Source: DASYPQ01 sp046155895
GTDB lineage: Bacteria > Planctomycetota > UBA1135 > GCA-002686595
Length of the DNA: 64,000 bases
Assembly (NCBI GenBank): GCA_046155895.1
Contig: JBJXFB010000090.1
Span: 19,022-83,021 of the forward strand
Reading direction: 5' to 3'
The translations under genes and the position numbers were made by a program. Numbering within the stretch: the stretch's first letter is position 1; every line of letters begins with the position of its first letter. Under the pieces are notes generated by a model. The model had not been told where the DNA came from, ran no database searches, and saw only the letters and a list, made by a program, of their open reading frames with translations. Positions 27,410 to 34,920 of the stretch are shown piece by piece.

Positions 27410-27624
27410 AGATCGCCGGGACGGAGCGGGCGAGTCTTTTTCCGCCGGTGCTCGTCGAGAGCCTCGTCGGCCATCTCCGCCACTCGGTCGGGAGTTTTCG
27501 AGAACAGTTCCTCCCAGCGACGCTCGGAAGCCAGTTCCTCCAAGAGCCAGCGTGCGAGGGCGTCCTGCTCGACTTCAGGGAGCTTCGCGGCCTCTGCGAA
27601 GGCCTTTTCCAATCGCTCGGTCAT
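27406..27624 (-). CDS. Antitoxin of a type II toxin-antitoxin pair
   Basis: A 72-residue, highly charged, helical protein immediately upstream of the RelE/ParE-type toxin and overlapping it by four bases, the usual antitoxin-first order. It lacks a clear DNA-binding motif; the Ala/Glu-rich helices 'EKAFAEAAKLPEVEQDALARW' resemble the short RelB/ParD-like antitoxins that accompany this toxin subgroup. If the toxin is truly frameshifted, this antitoxin may persist as an orphan. A TAAGAT hexamer about 25 bases upstream of the ATG may be the promoter, which antitoxin complexes normally repress. Confidence 0.75.
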   Translation of the reverse strand: MTERLEKAFAEAAKLPEVEQDALARWLLEELASERRWEELFSKTPDRVAEMADEALDEHRRKKTRPLRPGDL

Positions 27625-27703
27625 GAGGAGGTGTCCTTCGACATCATCTTACAACGAAGCCTCGGTAGCCTCGCATCGACTATGGGATAGGCGTCTCCCG
27701 GCG

Positions 27704-28234
27704 ATGCCCGAAGCGAGCCTTCCCCATGCGAAGCGAACTCGATCCGTGACGATCTCAGGGTTCCTGGACATCGTTCTCGGCGCGATGGGGCTGATCGCGG
27801 CGACGTTGATGGGACTCGCGATCACCTTCGTGGTCTGGATCGTCGCCGTCGCGCAGTGGTCGAAGTTCCTCTTCGAAGGCCGCTTCCTCGACTTTCCCGA
27901 CCAGGCGGACCACCTGGGAGTCGTCCTCGGGTACATGGCGCTCGCCCTGGTCTCGGTACTCGCCGACGCGTGCCTCTTCGCGACGGGGATCCAGCTCCTG
28001 GCGCGCTCAGCGAGCGCGCGGCGCTCCGCATTCCTCTTCGCCGTCGCGATCGTCCCGCTCGGAGCGATCGACGTCTTGATCTCGCGCCACGCCGGGATCG
28101 CGCGACCGCTCCTCCTCGCGTTCGTGCTCCCGCTCCCGATCTACTCCGTCGTCCAGCTCGCGGCGTTCTTCGTCTTGCCTTCGTGGAGGACGCTCAGACC
28201 CCAGTCCGAGGGGAGCACCCCCGCTACCAGGTGA
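27704..28234 (+). CDS. Hypothetical four-helix membrane protein
   Basis: A 176-residue protein with four predicted membrane helices (about residues 17-45, 66-92, 97-117 and 126-150) and a short polar C-terminus. I do not recognise a family. GTG at 27746, just before the first helix ('VTISGFLDIVLGAMGLI'), is an equally good start and would remove 14 polar residues. It is divergent from the toxin-antitoxin pair and convergent with the propeller protein gene, overlapping its 3' end by 11 bases. Confidence 0.6.
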   Translation: MPEASLPHAKRTRSVTISGFLDIVLGAMGLIAATLMGLAITFVVWIVAVAQWSKFLFEGRFLDFPDQADHLGVVLGYMALALVSVLADACLFATGIQLLARSASARRSAFLFAVAIVPLGAIDVLISRHAGIARPLLLAFVLPLPIYSVVQLAAFFVLPSWRTLRPQSEGSTPATR

Positions 28235-30884
28235 TCTTCAGCCCGTTCGACGCGTTGAAAGTGTTCCCCGTCGGCAGCGGGCAGAACGCCGGGTTCCCGT
28301 CGCGGTAGTAGGTCATGTAGTTCCGCACCGAGCCCGGAGCGATCGGATCGCCGAGCGCGGCCGACCGCGAGGTGATCGACGATGCTCCCATCCCTGGCGC
28401 GGACGTCCTCCCTCCCGCCGCGGTCGTCACGTACAGGCGCTTCAAGCTCCCTCCCGCGCACCGCAACCCGTCGCCGTAGGGAACGGGTGCGATCTCGACG
28501 TTGCCCTGGAGGAAGATCGTGAGCGCGGTCGGCAGCTCGTACAGCGCGTGCAGCGTCAGCGTGTCCGGCACGCGCGTCCCGTCGGCGTAGAGCACCGCGC
28601 CTCCCGTCGACGCCGAGTTCTGGCAGCCGTGACGTGAGTCGCCGGCATTCGCGCACGGACACGCCGTTCCCGTGCCGTCACCGAAGCAGAACGGCGTCCC
28701 CGTGCCGTCGCAGTCGTGCCATTCGGCGAGGTTCCACGCCGAAGCAGGTCCCGCGAGCGTCATCCCCCCCGCGACGTACAGGTCGGCTCCGAGCTCCGTT
28801 CCATCGTCGAAAGCCCCGAAGGCCGTGACGAGACCATTCACACCCGTCCCGAGCGCCGACCACGTCGATCCGTTCCAGCGCGCGACATGGCTCGCGCCGG
28901 CGGTTCCGGCCGTCGAGAACGAGCCCCCGGCGTACAGCATCGGGCCGCCGCCGTCGTCGAACACGCCGAGCGCGAGCACGTCGCCGTCCGTGCCGAGACC
29001 GAGCGCCGACCAGCTCGCACCGTCGAACCGCGCGATCCGGCTCGCGGGCGCTCCGCCGGCCGCGAGGAAGCTGCCGGCGGCGTACAGCGCGGCGCCTCCG
29101 CCGTCGTCGAAGGCGGCGAGCGCGCGCACCGTGCCGTCCGTCCCGCCGAGCACTCCCGACCAGGCCGCTCCGTCCCAGCGCGCGACCCGGCTCGCCGGCG
29201 TTCCGCCCGCCGACGCGAACTCGCCGCCGGCGTAGAGCTGCGCTCCCGTTCCGTCGTCGAACACCGCGAGTGCGTGCACGTCTCCGTCCAGGCCGAGGCC
29301 GAGCGACGACCAGGCGGCGCCGTTCCAGCGCGCGACGCGCGCCGCGGGCGCTCCGTCGGCGAGCGTGAACGATCCCCCCGCGTACAACGCCGGGCCGGAG
29401 CCGTCGTCGAACACCGCGAGCGCGCGGACGTGCCCATGCAAGCCTCCCGCGAGCGCCGACCAGCCCGTCCCGTCCCAGCGCGCGATGCGGTCGGCCGAGA
29501 CGCCTCCGGCCGCCGTGAACGAGCCGCCGGCGTACAGATCGGGTCCGCCGCCGTCGTCGAAGGTCGCCAGGCAGAGCACGACGTCGTCGAGCCCGGCCCC
29601 GAGTGCAGTCCACTCGTCGTCGCGCCAGCGCGCGATCCGATTCGCGAGCGTCGCGCCCGCGGCGATGAAGTCCCCGCCGACGAACATCGCGAGCCCCGTG
29701 CCGTCGTCGAACTCGGCCAGCGCCCGCGTGGGGGCCGAGAGTCCGTGGCTCGCCTTCGGCAGGAAAGACCAGCCCGTTCCCTTCCACATCGCGACCCCGT
29801 TCGCGAGGAATCGGCCCGCGACCTGGAAGTCGCCGCCGGCGAAGAGCTTCGGTCCTGCTCCCGCGTCGTGGACGGCGAGCGCGCGCACCGGGCCGTCCAC
29901 GCCGGTCGAGAGGGCCGACCAGCTCGCGCCGTTCCAGCGCGCGACGCGGCTTGCGCCCGCGGTCCCGGCGGTCGCGAAATCGCCGCCGGCGTGCAGCTTC
30001 GGGCCGCCGCCGTCGTCGTGCACGGCGAGAGTGCGCACGATCCCGTCCGTCCCGAGCCCCAGCGCCGACCAGCTCGCGCCGGACCACCGCGCGACACGGC
30101 TCGCCGGTGTCGAGCCCGCCTGACTGAACGCCCCGCCCGCGAAGAGCGCCGGACCGCCGCCGTCGTCGTGCACCGCGAGCGCGAGGACGTCGCCGTCCCA
30201 GCCCGCGGGCCCCCCGAGCGGCGTCCACGCCGCTCCGCTCCAGCGCGCGACGCGGCCCGTGAACGCTCCGCCCGCGTGGAGCGCGAGTCCGCCGCCGTCG
30301 TCGAACATGGCGAGCGCGAAGACTTCACCGTCGAGGGTCCCGGCGAGCGCCGACCAGGCCGTGCCGTTCCAGCGCGCGATGCGGCCGGTGAAGGACCCTC
30401 CCGCATACAACTTCGCTCCGGAGCCATCGTCGAAGACGATCAGCGCGCGCACGGTTCCGTCGAGGCCGGCGGCGAGCGCCGACCAGGTCGCGCCGTCCCA
30501 GCGGGCGATGTGGTTCACCGGGAGGCCACCGGCGCCCGTGAACGAGCCGCCGACGTACAGATCGGGCCCGCCGCCCTCGTCGAAGGCCGCGAGCGCGAAG
30601 GCGTCCCCGTCGAGACCGGTGCCGAGGCGCGTCCATCGCTCGTCGATCCAGCGCGCGATGCCGCGGGCCGGCGCGTCCTGGGCGTTCTCGAAGTCGCCGG
30701 CGAGGAAGAGCGCGGGTCCCTGCCCGTCGTCGAAGGAGAGGAGCGCGTGCACCTCTCCCCCGACTCCGGTGGGGAAGCCGAACTCGTGGTGCCAGTTCAG
30801 GCACTGCGCGCGCGCCGCGGGGGCCGCGAGAGCTACGACGACGGCGAGATCAAGGAGGCGAAGGGCTGCGCGCCGCGCGATCAA
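28224..30884 (-). CDS. Secreted beta-propeller repeat protein with Planctomycete-type C-terminal module
   Basis: An 886-residue exported protein. A signal peptide ends near 'APAARAQC' (about residue 26). Residues 45-730 are about 14 repeats of 43-51 residues with the pattern 'VxALAVFDDGxGPxLYAGG' then 'IARWDGxxWSALG', resembling Kelch/Rax2-like propeller blades; 14 would make two seven-bladed propellers. The last 150 residues are the module shared with the next gene: 'FCFGDGTGTACPCANAG', 'GDGLRCAGGSLKRLY', 'IAPGSVRNYM', ending 'FNASNGLKITW'. The only plausible start is TTG at 30884, 16 bases after the upstream gene, so the two are probably one operon. No enzymatic site is seen. Confidence 0.8.
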   Translation of the reverse strand: MIARRAALRLLDLAVVVALAAPAARAQCLNWHHEFGFPTGVGGEVHALLSFDDGQGPALFLAGDFENAQDAPARGIARWIDERWTRLGTGLDGDAFALAAFDEGGGPDLYVGGSFTGAGGLPVNHIARWDGATWSALAAGLDGTVRALIVFDDGSGAKLYAGGSFTGRIARWNGTAWSALAGTLDGEVFALAMFDDGGGLALHAGGAFTGRVARWSGAAWTPLGGPAGWDGDVLALAVHDDGGGPALFAGGAFSQAGSTPASRVARWSGASWSALGLGTDGIVRTLAVHDDGGGPKLHAGGDFATAGTAGASRVARWNGASWSALSTGVDGPVRALAVHDAGAGPKLFAGGDFQVAGRFLANGVAMWKGTGWSFLPKASHGLSAPTRALAEFDDGTGLAMFVGGDFIAAGATLANRIARWRDDEWTALGAGLDDVVLCLATFDDGGGPDLYAGGSFTAAGGVSADRIARWDGTGWSALAGGLHGHVRALAVFDDGSGPALYAGGSFTLADGAPAARVARWNGAAWSSLGLGLDGDVHALAVFDDGTGAQLYAGGEFASAGGTPASRVARWDGAAWSGVLGGTDGTVRALAAFDDGGGAALYAAGSFLAAGGAPASRIARFDGASWSALGLGTDGDVLALGVFDDGGGPMLYAGGSFSTAGTAGASHVARWNGSTWSALGTGVNGLVTAFGAFDDGTELGADLYVAGGMTLAGPASAWNLAEWHDCDGTGTPFCFGDGTGTACPCANAGDSRHGCQNSASTGGAVLYADGTRVPDTLTLHALYELPTALTIFLQGNVEIAPVPYGDGLRCAGGSLKRLYVTTAAGGRTSAPGMGASSITSRSAALGDPIAPGSVRNYMTYYRDGNPAFCPLPTGNTFNASNGLKITW
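28690..30770 (-). repeat. Coding tandem repeat array (about 14 units of about 150 bp)
   Basis: The DNA encoding the propeller blades is repetitive with a period near 150 bp. Units keep a common core for 'FDDGxGPxLYAGG' and 'ARWxGxxWSALG' but have diverged between units, as expected from old internal duplication under protein selection. Confidence 0.8.
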
Positions 30885-30900
30885 CGGGTGATCCGCGCGA

Positions 30901-32070
30901 TCACCACGTGATCTTGAGGCCGTTCGACGCGTTGAACGCGCTCCCCGTCGGGAGCGGGCACCACGTCTGGCTGCCGTCGCGGTAGGCGACCTGGTAGTAC
31001 CGGGTCGATCCTGGTGCGATCGGATGGTTCAGTTGGGCCGAGCGCGCCGTGATCGAGAGCTCCGCTCCCGTGGGCGCCGTAGCGACGCCACCGCTGGCGC
31101 CCTTCGTGTAGAGCCGCTTCAGCGTGCCGCTGACGCAGCGCACGCCGTCGCCCCAGAATGCGCCCGCGGCGAGCTCCGTGCTGCCTTGCCAGAAGATGCT
31201 CAAAGACGTGTTCAGCTCGCCCGCGGAAGTCATCACGACGGTGTCCGGCACGGGATTGCCGGTCGCGGACAGGTATGCGCCTCCGGTGCCGGGCGAGTTC
31301 TCGCAGCCTTGCCCGCCGGCGCCGAAGTTGTTGCACGGGCACGCCGTCGCGAGCGTTCCGTCGCCGGCGCAGAAGGGCTGGATCGGCCCGTCGGGCGCCA
31401 CGCAGCCGCGCATCAGCCAGTTGCCGGCGTAGTAGAGCGGGCAGAGCGAGATGGGCCCGATGGCCGCGGTCGCCGCGTCCCGCCACCCCTGTCCGAGGAT
31501 GTAGATCAGGTTCTTCTGCGTGACGTTGCAGTTCGGCGGGCCCGTCGGGTTGTCCGTCGCGAAATTCGAGTCGAATCCGGTCGAGCAGTCGCCGTTCGGA
31601 TTGATGTCCATCCACCAGGTCATGACGAGCTTGCCCGACGCGATCGGGATGTCGAACTGGGACAGGTCGACGGTGTTGATCGCGCTGCTCTGCAGGCCGA
31701 TCGATGCGCCGGTGAAGGCGGCGAAGTCGAAAACCTCCGGGCCCAACGTGGGGATTCCAGTCGTGGGGTGGAACGTGATCCCGTCGTAGATCACGAGGTT
31801 CACGACGGCCTGCGCGCCGTTGAAGCCGAAGGCGTTGACGAATCCGATCGCCGCCGAGCGGAGCTGCACCGGACCCGACACGTTGAAGACGGCTCCCGCC
31901 GCTTCTCCCTCGCACAAGCCCGCGATGACCGAGACGGCCTGCTGCCCCGGGATTGCGGGGAGCACGTCGTTCTTGATGAAGGTCTCTCCGCTGCCGCACG
32001 ACTGCGCGCGGGCCGTGGGGGCGAGGACGAAGGCGAGAGCGGAAGCGATGGCGAGGGCCTGGCGGATCAT
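30901..32070 (-). CDS. Secreted protein with Planctomycete-type C-terminal module
   Basis: A 389-residue exported protein: signal peptide 'MIRQALAIASALAFVLAPTA' with cleavage near 'RAQSC'. Residues 25-230 form an unassigned domain describing a beta-rich fold with several cysteines ('NGDCSTGFDSNF', 'LCPLYYAGNW'). From about residue 243 it carries the same C-terminal module as its downstream neighbour: 'FCAGDGTLATACPCNNFG', 'GDGVRCVSGTLKRLY', 'IAPGSTRYYQVAYRDG' and the final 'FNASNGLKITW'. A Shine-Dalgarno-like AAGGAA precedes the ATG and a TAGGAT hexamer lies at 32112-32117. The module may be a sorting or cell-surface domain; that is inference. Confidence 0.82.
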   Translation of the reverse strand: MIRQALAIASALAFVLAPTARAQSCGSGETFIKNDVLPAIPGQQAVSVIAGLCEGEAAGAVFNVSGPVQLRSAAIGFVNAFGFNGAQAVVNLVIYDGITFHPTTGIPTLGPEVFDFAAFTGASIGLQSSAINTVDLSQFDIPIASGKLVMTWWMDINPNGDCSTGFDSNFATDNPTGPPNCNVTQKNLIYILGQGWRDAATAAIGPISLCPLYYAGNWLMRGCVAPDGPIQPFCAGDGTLATACPCNNFGAGGQGCENSPGTGGAYLSATGNPVPDTVVMTSAGELNTSLSIFWQGSTELAAGAFWGDGVRCVSGTLKRLYTKGASGGVATAPTGAELSITARSAQLNHPIAPGSTRYYQVAYRDGSQTWCPLPTGSAFNASNGLKITW

Positions 32071-32111
32071 CGGGGATTCCTTGCGAAGGTGGAGAGAGAG
32101 CGAGCGCTCCG

Positions 32112-32117
32112 ATCCTA
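32112..32117 (-). promoter_or_regulatory. Putative -10 element (TAGGAT) for the secreted-protein operon
   Basis: TAGGAT about 41 bases before the ATG at 32070 would give a leader of about 35 bases that contains an AAGGAA ribosome-binding site. This contrasts with the leaderless genes in the same window. Confidence 0.4.
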
Positions 32118-32164
32118 ACCGCGTCCGTTTCCCTGTCTAGACGGGCCGTTCTCGAGGACGCGGG

Positions 32165-32761
32165 TCAGGCCTCCAGCCGCGCCTTCATCGCCCCGAGCGC
32201 CTTCGTCCAGTACGCGCGCAGCTTCTCGACTTCCTTGCGGCCCGAGAGCTTGTTGTGTTGCAGCGCGACGTAGCTCTTTCCCTTCCCCTTCGCATAGAAG
32301 TTCGCCTCGACGGTCGTCTTGCCGTCTACCCAGGAGATGCGCATCGACTTCGGCTCGGTCGCCTTGCGCACGGTGAAGTCGTTGTCCTTCAGCCAGGCCG
32401 CGCGCTTCTTGGGGTCCTTCCAGGCTGCGAAAAGCGTCTTGACGGGGACCGAGACCGTCTTGCTGCTCGAGACCTGCCATCCGGCCGTGGTCTGGTTCAT
32501 CACGCGCAGGCCGCGCGCCTGCTCGTAGCCGACGGTCACCATCTGCGACCACCAGCCGCCGATTTTCGGCCAACGCTTGGCGATGAGCTCGGCGATCTCC
32601 TTGTGCGCCATCTCCGCGCAGCCGGACTTGTCGAGGACGTAGAGCCAGGTTTCCCAGTCGCAGCCGGTCGCCTTCCGGACCGCCTCGCCGCTGATTCCGC
32701 CCCAGTTGCCGCCCGAGCCCTTCTTCGCCTTCGCCGACTTCTTCGCTGTCGCCGTAGCCAT
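32165..32761 (-). CDS. DUF4287 and SRPBCC-like domain protein
   Basis: A 198-residue soluble protein. After a Lys/Ala-rich tail of about 17 residues, residues 25-80 ('WGGISGEAVRKATGCDWETW', 'AELIAKRWPKIGGWWSQMV') match DUF4287, a domain often fused to a SRPBCC/START-like fold. The rest ('KTVSVPVKTLFAAWKDPKKR', 'WVDGKTTVEANFYAKGKGKS') fits an AHSA1/SRPBCC ligand-binding domain ending 'YWTKALGAMKARLEA'. The ligand is unknown. A GAGGA ribosome-binding site precedes the ATG. It is divergent from the small gene at 32858. Confidence 0.8.
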   Translation of the reverse strand: MATATAKKSAKAKKGSGGNWGGISGEAVRKATGCDWETWLYVLDKSGCAEMAHKEIAELIAKRWPKIGGWWSQMVTVGYEQARGLRVMNQTTAGWQVSSSKTVSVPVKTLFAAWKDPKKRAAWLKDNDFTVRKATEPKSMRISWVDGKTTVEANFYAKGKGKSYVALQHNKLSGRKEVEKLRAYWTKALGAMKARLEA

Positions 32762-32842
32762 CGCTCTCTCCTCGAGGATCGTGTTCGCGCGGAGCTCCCG
32801 CTCGCGAGGATACCCGAAGCCGGGCTTCCGCGGCGTCCGTGA

Positions 32843-32848
32843 TATCGT
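32843..32848 (+). promoter_or_regulatory. Putative near-leaderless -10 element (TATCGT)
   Basis: TATCGT lies nine bases before the ATG at 32858, predicting a three-base leader. Confidence 0.4.
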
Positions 32849-32857
32849 CTGCGCCCC

Positions 32858-33241
32858 ATGAAAGGCCACCTGACTCTCGCCGAAGCCGCCGCCGCGCACC
32901 CGGACGGCACGATGAGCATCCTCCGGGCCGGTATCGACCGGGTGATGGGCGAGCGGGCGCCGTACGCGCTGAACGCGGCGCTCGTGATCCGGATCCAGAG
33001 CGAGATGGGCGACGCGGGGAAGCACCGCTTCGACATCAAGGGGCTCGATCAGGACGGGTCGGAGATCCTCCCGAAGCTGGAAGGCGAGTTCGAGGTCGGA
33101 AAGGGCGGCGGAGCGAGCGCCTTCATCCTCGGAATGCACGTCGTGTTCGAGAAGGCGGGGACCTACCTCTTCGTCCTGCGCGTGGACAACGTGCAGATGG
33201 ACGACTGGAGGATCCACGTCGGCCCGCGCCCCGGGGCGTGA
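32858..33241 (+). CDS. Small conserved hypothetical protein (possible DUF6941 family)
   Basis: A 127-residue soluble protein, alpha/beta in composition, with no membrane segment, cysteines or catalytic motif. The pattern 'YALNAALVIRIQSEMGDAGK' followed by 'GTYLFVLRVDNVQMDDWRI' reminds me of the DUF6941 group of small beta-sandwich-like proteins, but this is weak recall. It stands alone, divergent from the SRPBCC gene and convergent with hutH nine bases away. The ATG follows a TATCGT hexamer. Confidence 0.65.
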   Translation: MKGHLTLAEAAAAHPDGTMSILRAGIDRVMGERAPYALNAALVIRIQSEMGDAGKHRFDIKGLDQDGSEILPKLEGEFEVGKGGGASAFILGMHVVFEKAGTYLFVLRVDNVQMDDWRIHVGPRPGA

Positions 33242-33250
33242 CGCGGATCC

Positions 33251-34792
33251 TCACGCGGCGAGCGGACCGGCGGCCTTCTCGACGGCGGCGACGAGCGCGC
33301 CCGAGCGCAGCATCTCGAGCGCGGCCTGGATGTCCGTGTGCAGGTAGCGATCGCGCCCGAGCGGCTCGACCTTGGTACGCAGCAGCGCGCACGCGGCTTC
33401 GACGCCCTTCCCCGCGCGCAGCTCCTTGTGGAACTCGCGCGCCTGCGCGGCACACAGCCACTCGAGCGCGAGCACCGTCTCGACGTTTCCCGCGATCTCC
33501 GCCGCCTTCCGCGCGGCCGTCACGCCCATCGACACGTGGTCCTCCTGGTTCGCGCTCGTCGGGATCGTGTCGACCGACGCCGGATGCGCGAGGATCTTGT
33601 TCTCGCTCGCGAGGGCAGCCGCGGCGACCTGCGCGATCATCATCCCCGAGTTCAGGCCCGGCTGCGGGGTCAGGAACGCGGGCAGGTGCGACAGGTCCGG
33701 GTTCACCAGCTGCTCGATCCGCCTCTCGCTGATGTTCGCGATCGTCGCCAGCGCGATCCCGAGGTAGTCGAGCGGGATCGAGAGCGGCTGGCCGTGGAAC
33801 TGGCCGGCGCTGATCACCTCGCGCGTCTCGGCGAACACGATCGGGTTGTCCGTCACGGCGTTCAACTCGCGCTCGAGCACGCCGCGCACGTGCGCGATCG
33901 CGTCCTTCGCGGCTCCGTGGACTTGGGGAACGCAGCGCAGCGAGTACGGATCCTGCACCCGGTCGCAGTCCACGTGGCTCGCGAGCACCTGCGATCCCGC
34001 GAGGCACGCGCGCACGTTCGCGGCGGCGTTCGCGTGCCCGGGATGGCTCTTCAGCGCGGCGAGGCGCTCGTCGAAGGGCTTCGCGCTGCCGAGCAGGGCC
34101 TCGATCGTCGTCGCGGCGATCGCGTCGGCGGCCTTGGACATGTTCTCCGCGCGGAACCAGGCCGCGGTCCCCACCGCCTTGATGATCTCCGTGCCGTTGA
34201 CGAGCGCGAGGCCTTCCTTCGCGCGCGGCACGATCGGGTCCTCATGGATCGTTCGCAGCGCTTCCTTGGCCGACATCCTCTTCCCGCCGATCCACGCTTC
34301 GCCGTGTCCCATGCAAGCCGCCGCCATGTGCGCGAGCGGAGCGAGATCGCCGCTCGCTCCGACCGACCCCTTGCGCGGGACGACCGGCACGAACCCGGCG
34401 TTGAAGAGGCGCACGAGCTTCGACACGAGCTCGACCGTCACGCCCGAGTTGCCGCGCGCGAGCCCGTTCAACCGCAGCACCTGCGCGATCCGCACTTCCT
34501 CCACCGGCATCGGCTCCCCCACGCCGCACGCGTGCGAGAGGATCAGGTTCTCCTGGAGCTCTTCGAGGTCCGAAGCTTTGATCGCGACGCTCTTGAGCTT
34601 CCCGAAGCCCGTCGTGATGCCGTAGACGGCTTCGCCCGAGCGCACGTACTCCTCGACGAGCTTGCGCGAGCGCGCCACGTTCTCTAGCGTCGCCGCGCCG
34701 ACGGCGAGAGTGACGCTCTCCCCGCGCGCGAGCGGGCGCAGGTCGTCGAGCCGGAGCGAGCGGCCGTCGAGCGAGAGAGTCCGTCCGGGCAT
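33251..34792 (-). CDS. hutH: Histidine ammonia-lyase
   Basis: A 513-residue cytoplasmic enzyme that deaminates histidine to urocanate, the first step of the hut pathway. The MIO electrophile forms from Ala-Ser-Gly at residues 146-148 in 'KGSVGASGDLAPLAH', Tyr57 in 'VYGITTGFG' is the expected catalytic tyrosine, and length matches the family. Urocanate hydratase, the next enzyme, lies 6 kb away on the same strand but not in the same operon. The ATG at 34792 is chosen because TACCAT sits exactly six bases upstream; an upstream in-frame ATG is within the inverted repeat. The long inverted repeat just upstream may affect expression. Confidence 0.96.
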   Translation of the reverse strand: MPGRTLSLDGRSLRLDDLRPLARGESVTLAVGAATLENVARSRKLVEEYVRSGEAVYGITTGFGKLKSVAIKASDLEELQENLILSHACGVGEPMPVEEVRIAQVLRLNGLARGNSGVTVELVSKLVRLFNAGFVPVVPRKGSVGASGDLAPLAHMAAACMGHGEAWIGGKRMSAKEALRTIHEDPIVPRAKEGLALVNGTEIIKAVGTAAWFRAENMSKAADAIAATTIEALLGSAKPFDERLAALKSHPGHANAAANVRACLAGSQVLASHVDCDRVQDPYSLRCVPQVHGAAKDAIAHVRGVLERELNAVTDNPIVFAETREVISAGQFHGQPLSIPLDYLGIALATIANISERRIEQLVNPDLSHLPAFLTPQPGLNSGMMIAQVAAAALASENKILAHPASVDTIPTSANQEDHVSMGVTAARKAAEIAGNVETVLALEWLCAAQAREFHKELRAGKGVEAACALLRTKVEPLGRDRYLHTDIQAALEMLRSGALVAAVEKAAGPLAA

Positions 34793-34798
34793 GGCGAG

Positions 34799-34804
34799 AT
34801 GGTA
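34799..34804 (-). promoter_or_regulatory. Putative leaderless -10 element (TACCAT) for hutH
   Basis: TACCAT then six bases then the hutH ATG. Its upstream base is the first base of the 28-bp inverted repeat arm, so the palindrome sits where -35 contacts or a regulator would be. Confidence 0.55.
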
Positions 34805-34896
34805 CGGAGCCAGGGCCATCTCTCAACGATTGGCCGGGCGGCCTCGAGCGCGCCAAGGACTTCTCGCGAATCGTCGAGGGATGGCCCTGGCTCCGT
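34804..34896. repeat. 28-bp inverted repeat with 37-base spacer upstream of hutH
   Basis: Arms at 34804-34831 and 34869-34896 pair in 26 of 28 positions. The core read outward is 'ATGGCCCTGGCTCCGT'. It fills most of the 128-base gap between hutH and the 3' end of the next gene. It could be an operator, a bidirectional hairpin or a REP-like palindrome. There is no T-run, so a classic intrinsic terminator is unlikely. Confidence 0.85.
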
Positions 34897-34920
34897 GCGA
34901 TTTCGCGGTCGCGCGCCGCC

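Noticed and set aside
28690..30770. Regular repeats suggestive of a CRISPR or satellite array.
   Set aside because: The period is about 150 bp, units are diverged and translate in frame to propeller blades.
34804..34896. The hutH-upstream hairpin as a riboswitch leader.
   Set aside because: The predicted hutH transcript starts at the ATG, downstream of the repeat, so the hairpin would not be in the mRNA.
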